Origin: Neurospora tetraspora
Lineage: Eukaryota; Ascomycota; Sordariomycetes; Sordariales; Sordariaceae
Assembly (NCBI RefSeq): GCF_033439725.1
Contig: NW_026944386.1
Coordinates: 3,348,001-3,412,000, forward strand
Length of the DNA stretch: 64,000 bases
Direction of reading: 5' to 3'
Notes under the pieces: generated by a model
Told to the model about the DNA's origin: nothing
What the model saw: the letters and a program-made list of their open reading frames with translations, nothing else
The model's database searches: none
Program-made: the position numbers and the translations under genes
Shown here: in pieces, positions 58,801 through 64,000 of the stretch
Position numbering within the stretch: the first letter of the stretch is position 1
Layout: every line of letters starts with the position of its first letter

Positions 58801-60307
58801 AGATTGGAAACACAGAGGCACGAACGTCCCATGGCGTAGCACTCCATGCAGATATCGTAGGTATCTTCGTCTCCAGTAACCAGGGTGCGAACGCAGTGCT
58901 TGCAGGTGAGGAAGCGATTGAAGATGTTGGCTCTGCAGTACGAGCAGGTAACGCAGGAATCAAACTCAACGTACTCAATCTCCTTCTCCTTTGTGGCAAA
59001 CATCTCGTCCACCATGATCTCAGTGAATAAGCGGAAGAGGGCCTTGAAGTCTTTGGCGATTTGTGTCATGCGGAAAGAGTTCTTCATCAAATCCTGACCA
59101 AAGCCGAGCAGCCCGATGTCGGCATTCTGCTCCATCTCTATCATTTGGTTGTAATACTTCTGCAGTGTGAAGTAGATGATCGCCTTGTTCTTGTACTGTT
59201 CGTCACGGCAGACAAGTCTTGCCTTAGGAAGGGCTTCATGCAATGCCATCTCCAGAGTTTCGGCCGTGGTCCTGTTCCACGCAACCTTGATGGTGCGAGT
59301 GCCGCGATTCCAGACCTGATGTGGAGCCAGAGGAGGAACCAGAACGAAGTCGCCCACTTTCTGTTCCACAATGTAGACGGGGAAGTTCGCCTTCTTCCAA
59401 GCGTTGATCTGAGCAAAATGCTTCTCGATCTCGATGTCGTGCCCCAGGATAGAGAGGAAGTATTCTCTGACGACCTCGCGGTCCTTGGTCTCGGTCATGA
59501 ACCAGATTGAGCTGCCCGGCTTCTCCCCGTTCTCATCGCCGGATGCATCCACCATGATGTTCTGACCCAAGCTGGCGCACATTTCGCGATGGGCGGGAGT
59601 GTATGTGCCTTCATGACCGACGTAGCACATCAAGTTCTGGGCGCGCATCTCTTCGGGAAGACTGCTCATCAGGTCACCGGCTGGGGCGCACGACTTTTCC
59701 TCCACGTAGTCATAGTCATCGAAGCGCCTCGAAGCCTTTCTATCGAGGTTGTCGTTCATGTAAAAGAGGTTCGTCGGAATGACCTTCTGGAGGCGCTCGT
59801 GCCACTCGGGCGGGCAGTCGATATCCTTGAGGTAGAGGCGTTGGCGGCGCTCATCGCGGAAGTTGTTTGGAGTCCACTGGTTCGTCAACTGCTTCATCGA
59901 TCGGAGGTAATGACCCATGGTCATTGGAATGTCGGTTTGGGCAACGATGTCGCGAACATTTTCCTCTGCAAAGAGTGAAGGTGGTTAGACTACAGCAAAG
60001 GTGACACAAGAATGACAAGACAAGCTTGACACTCACGTTTCTTGTTATAGGTATCCTCGAGCCATTCTGCGCTGAACAGCGTCTTGGGTAGTCGATCGTT
60101 CCATTTCTCGATGACCAGCGGTTTGCCACCACGGATGACATGGAGGTAGACGAGTCTCTCGAACTCTTGAGGGCCGATGTTGCGGATCTGAGCTGCCGAG
60201 ACACGCAGGACCCAATGGAAATTTGGCGTCTTTTCGACCAGGGCATCAAGATCGAGATCCGGCGGAATCGGGTCGAATTTGGCCTGGGGATGGGATGCGG
60301 CCGGCAT
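55824..60307 (-). CDS. JmjC chromatin protein with 4CXXC zinc finger and AT-hooks
   Basis: Large nuclear protein of about 1470 residues, exons 60307-60037 and 59965-55824 (intron GTGAGT...TTTGCAG). JmjC fold (residues about 60-345) with iron ligands His216 and Glu218 in TPAHREMCAS and distal His306 in APHQVWNRG, so histone demethylase-type activity is possible. Cys-rich modules follow: one around CSYCRANIF...CKHC...CMECYAMGRSC, and another starting CHVCQHKDYTYKLAFC and ending CPRCLKICNCGACRR, which resembles the zf-4CXXC_R1 domain. The C-terminal half is disordered, with at least three AT-hook-like GRPP motifs (KKRGRPPGRPRR, RRRGRPPRAS, KRRGRPPKNG), KEKEKEKEK charge runs, SPSPSPSP runs, and a Gly/Arg RGRGRGRGRPRGS tail. 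Zinc-finger plus AT-hook content suggests DNA-guided chromatin binding. It may relate to Neurospora JmjC regulators such as DMM-1, but I cannot assign it. Confidence 0.87.
57060..57097 (-). repeat. Tandem 18-bp coding duplication
   Basis: Two adjacent copies of CGTAGCTTTGACGGCCCA encode GPSKLR twice (GPSKLRGPSKLRGP), just ahead of the first AT-hook of the JmjC protein. Perfect identity at the DNA level indicates a recent slip. Confidence 0.85.
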
Positions 60308-61072
60308 CTTGGTGATGGTGTTGGTGTGTGTCGGTTGTTGTGATGCGACGATGTTGCTATTCTCTAGTGGGTTCGGAAGAGGTTCGTGCGAGGGACGTGA
60401 TGGTTACGCGATAGAGGTGTTGTTGGAGAGGCGCGCAAGAGCATTCAAGCTACATGATGCTCAATTCGACATTCGGGAGTGCAAGCTGAGATGCCTGCGT
60501 CGGCTGTTGGTGATGAAGACAGCGGAAGGAAGGGGCGTGCACTGTCGTGAGAAATGCGCGGTCGCCTTCAATGTGGTGTTGCTGCAGTGCCCCTGGTGAT
60601 ATGAAATCGCCCCGTGCCGAAGTGGGAGACGGTTCACTGTCCGACGCGGCAAAAGTCGACAAGGCCAATTGGTAATAAGTGGAATCCCTGCAGGGGCCTC
60701 TCAGCTTTATCTTATCCTTAGGCCAATCACGGCGGAGAGTGGACCTGTGGCTGATGCTGTCACCGCAAATCAAATGGAGAAGAGCCAACTGTGGCGCATA
60801 TAATTTGTGTAGATCAGAAGGCCGAGATCAACAAAGTTCACGAAGACGACCCCAGTTGAAGGATCGGGACAAGAGGTAATTTTCGCAAAGAGTTCTTTTT
60901 GTTTTCGCTGTGACTCAACTGATGCGGAATCTTCGGCATCTCTGCCAGTTGAAAACATGTGAAGTTGCTCACTTACACGATATCCACTAGCCTTCACTAA
61001 CACGTACACCCACCACAGACAGCCTCCTCTCACGAGTCTCACGACGGTTCACCAGAAGGGGCCTTGCCCATC
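60308..61072. other. Divergent promoter region
   Basis: 765 bp between the JmjC gene (-) and the Coq2 gene (+). No other gene, element or RNA seen. Confidence 0.5.
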
Positions 61073-62359
61073 ATGTTCTCACATCGTCTTCTGACCGGGC
61101 TTGTCCCCCGACGAACCTTCTCTCACACTACCACCCGTTTTCTCACCAAGCCATCATGCTCATCACCACCATGTCTGGGCAGCCGACCCTCTCACCAGTC
61201 CAAGGCCCTCACCAAGCCACGCCTCCTCTCACTTGAGACTCTTCACAACTACCACACCACCAAACCCCTCCTCTCCCAACCCGAAATCCCAACCACACCC
61301 ACGAGCGCCACCCTCCCCACCTCCGCCGTCCCCTCCTCCGACCCTCCTCTATCCGAATACGTCCCCCCAACAACCGGTCTCCTCTCGCGCCTTCCCTCCT
61401 CCTGGCTCCCCTACGCCGAACTAGCTCGTCTCGACAAGCCCACCGGCTCTTACTACCTCTTCTTCCCCTGCCTCTTCAGCACTTTACTCGCCGCGCCCCT
61501 CGCCAACACGGCGGCGGCGGCGGGCATGGCCTCGCCCGCCACCGTCATCGGCACCTCCCTCCTCTTCTTCTCCGGCGCCCTCATCATGCGCGGCGCCGGC
61601 TGCGCCATCAACGACCTCTGGGACCGCAACCTCGATCCACACGTGACGCGTACACGGCTGCGGCCCATCGCGCGGAGGGCCATCACGCCCTTCCAGGGCC
61701 TGGTGTTCACGGGCTCGCAGCTTCTGGCCGGGTTGGCGGTGCTGCTGCAGTTCCCGTTTGAGTGCTTCTGGTACGCGACGCCGTCGCTGCTGTTTGTGGC
61801 GTGCTACCCGCTGGCGAAAAGGGTGACATATTACCCGCAGTTTGTGCTCGGGTTGACGTTCTCGTGGGGAGCGATTATGGGTTTTCCCGCGCTGGGGGTG
61901 GACTTGTTGGCGAACAGCGCGGCGTTGACGGCGGCGGGGTGCTTGTATACGAGCAACATTGCGTGGACGGTGTTGTACGATATGATTTATGCACATATGG
62001 ATATCAAGGATGATGCCAAGGCGGGTATCAAGAGCATTGCGCTCAAGCACGATAAGGAGACGAAGCAGGTGTTGACGGGTCTGGCGGTTGCGCAGATTGC
62101 GCTGCTGGCTGGGGCGGGCGCGGCGGTTGGTGCTGGGCCGGCGTTCTTCATCGGAAGCTGTGGTGGCGCGGCCTTGACGTTGGGTTACATGATCAAGAAG
62201 GTTAACTTGAAGAGCGTCAAGGACTGCTGGTGGTGGTTTGTCAATGGCTGCTGGATCACCGGTGGCGTCATCAGCATGGGATTGGCAGCGGACTATCTGC
62301 TCAAGTACTACGAGCAGGAGAAGCAGGAGAAGAAGCCGGAAGAGCTAGAGTCGGCCTGA
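61073..62359 (+). CDS. coq2: 4-hydroxybenzoate polyprenyltransferase, mitochondrial
   Basis: Coq2 joins the polyprenyl tail to 4-hydroxybenzoate in ubiquinone biosynthesis at the inner mitochondrial membrane. Single exon, 428 residues. The N-terminal 60 residues are Arg/Ser/Thr-rich without acidic residues until about position 55, a mitochondrial presequence. After a Pro/Thr-rich stretch the UbiA fold begins at about residue 113. The first Asp-rich motif is in AINDLWDRNLDPHVTRT (residues about 179-195) and the second in DIKDDAKAGIKS, both needed for Mg-diphosphate binding. Conserved RLDKPTGSYYLF and several hydrophobic helices fit the family. The start MFSHRLL is the first ATG in the frame. 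Confidence 0.95.
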   Translation: MFSHRLLTGLVPRRTFSHTTTRFLTKPSCSSPPCLGSRPSHQSKALTKPRLLSLETLHNYHTTKPLLSQPEIPTTPTSATLPTSAVPSSDPPLSEYVPPTTGLLSRLPSSWLPYAELARLDKPTGSYYLFFPCLFSTLLAAPLANTAAAAGMASPATVIGTSLLFFSGALIMRGAGCAINDLWDRNLDPHVTRTRLRPIARRAITPFQGLVFTGSQLLAGLAVLLQFPFECFWYATPSLLFVACYPLAKRVTYYPQFVLGLTFSWGAIMGFPALGVDLLANSAALTAAGCLYTSNIAWTVLYDMIYAHMDIKDDAKAGIKSIALKHDKETKQVLTGLAVAQIALLAGAGAAVGAGPAFFIGSCGGAALTLGYMIKKVNLKSVKDCWWWFVNGCWITGGVISMGLAADYLLKYYEQEKQEKKPEELESA

Positions 62360-62678
62360 AAGATGGTAACTAGGTTCTACTCTCTGTTCTGTCTGGGATA
62401 TCATCTTTGTAATTTCATGTACCATAACACCATGATTGTCATACTATTAGACACAAACAGTCCCTCAGGGGGCAATCTCCAGAACACCGAAAAGGCAGAA
62501 GATAGAGAGAAGCTTTTGGGGAAGCACGATTTCTTTTGGCAATTAATGACCTGCTTTCTGTTGGATCATTACTACCATGAGAGTTCAGGTATCCCTTAAA
62601 CCCAAAACCAAAATGCCGTTGTAAATAGACTCCGCATAATGAACCGTGCCCGTTTGCCTGCTCGAAGCAACGATACGC
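62360..62678. other. Convergent 3' flanks
   Basis: 319 bp between the Coq2 and uS12 stop codons. A/T-rich, no further feature seen. Confidence 0.5.
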
Positions 62679-63501
<823 letters not shown>

Positions 63502-63971
63502 ATTGGCTTTTGGTTGAAAATGTCAGTTTGGGGGACAGTTTCAAAGGAGGAGTCGGAAATCGAAATATCTCGACGTGGTGAAGGCGGGGGGCAGCAGGGA
63601 GGCACGTACCGACTTAGAGACGTGATCACGGACTCTGGGTACAGTTCGTAATCCGGAGGGTCAAGGTCACGGTTTGCTGGGAATTTTTTGGTTTTTCCGT
63701 AGTAGGGCGAGAAAACCCTAGGACTGCGTGCGATTGGGTGGCGGCAGAGTGGGGTCATTCGCCTCAGGCAACTGTCGTTGATTGTGTGACAGGTGGAGCA
63801 TTCTTTGGACTTTTGACCAATGGAAGCGGCTACTGATAAGCCCCTTTGATAAGCCAGCTGTTCCGTCACTTGCATGCTTGTACCGTCAAGGTTCCCCAAG
63901 CTCAACCAACGCGAACGCGCTTCCAACCTGACCTACAAAGACATTCAAGCTCACTTTTGGAAAATGTAGCC
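63502..63971. other. Promoter of the S23 gene, with AAACCCTAG motif
   Basis: Divergent region between S23 (-) and a possible next gene (+). Contains GAAAACCCTAGG at about 63711-63722, resembling telobox (AACCCTA) sites found before ribosomal protein genes in many ascomycetes. Confidence 0.45.
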
Positions 63972-64000
63972 ATGTCCCAACTCGCCAAGGTAAAGTCCAA
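63972..64000 (+). CDS. Possible first exon of a gene running off the window
   Basis: An ATG at 63972 begins MSQLAK and is followed at once by GTAAAG, a plausible donor. Such short first exons occur elsewhere here (Bet4, WDR48). Too little sequence to identify. Confidence 0.3.

Overview
The window is nuclear DNA of a filamentous ascomycete, most likely a Neurospora/Sordaria-type Sordariomycete. The signs are short introns (about 50-160 bp, one of 380 bp) with GTRNGY donors and CTAAC-type branch points, GC-rich coding exons, low-complexity Ser/Pro/Gln insertions in conserved proteins, and clear matches to ascomycete families. The species call is inference; nothing in the sequence names it.

Layout, left to right. 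0.4-1.8 kb (+): a divergent cytochrome P450. 2.2-4.9 kb (-): a Cdc20/Fizzy-family APC/C activator resembling meiotic Ama1. 6.3-7.7 kb (+): Rab geranylgeranyltransferase alpha subunit. 8.6-11.0 kb (-): TilS-like tRNA-lysidine synthase. 12.2-15.6 kb (+): a WDR48/UAF1-type activator of a deubiquitinase. 16.1-17.1 kb (-): mitochondrial SAM carrier. 18.4-20.1 kb (-): a proline-rich unknown. 20.1-23.3 kb: non-coding, with a relic of a secreted sugar (glucose/sorbosone) dehydrogenase. 23.3-24.7 kb (+): an Arg-rich unknown. 25.3-27.8 kb (-): a membrane-anchored DUF4097-like protein. 29.5-32.0 kb (-): an EF-hand ATP-Mg/Pi mitochondrial carrier. 33.5-34.6 kb (+): cyclin C (Ssn8). 35.0-36.5 kb (-): a TauD/TfdA dioxygenase gene interrupted by a MITE. 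37.3-39.6 kb (-): a Gln-rich BTB protein. 40.5-40.9 kb (-): a small mitochondrial protein. 40.9-51.9 kb: an 11-kb stretch with no convincing gene but three short inverted-repeat elements. 51.9-52.6 kb (+): a small conserved Ser-rich unknown with very large flanks. 55.8-60.3 kb (-): a JmjC/zinc-finger/AT-hook chromatin protein. 61.1-62.4 kb (+): Coq2. 62.7-63.5 kb (-): ribosomal protein uS12 (S23). A possible first exon of another gene lies at the right edge.

Most genes are unrelated housekeeping or regulatory genes, as is usual for fungal chromosomes, and no biosynthetic cluster or virus-like element was recognised. The most unusual features are four short Tc1/mariner-like foldback elements in three families. 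One sits inside the coding exon of the TauD-type gene, exactly between the distal iron-binding His and the predicted 2-oxoglutarate-binding Arg. Also notable are the gene-poor zone around the 51.9-kb gene and the 2-kb T/G-skewed tract after it.
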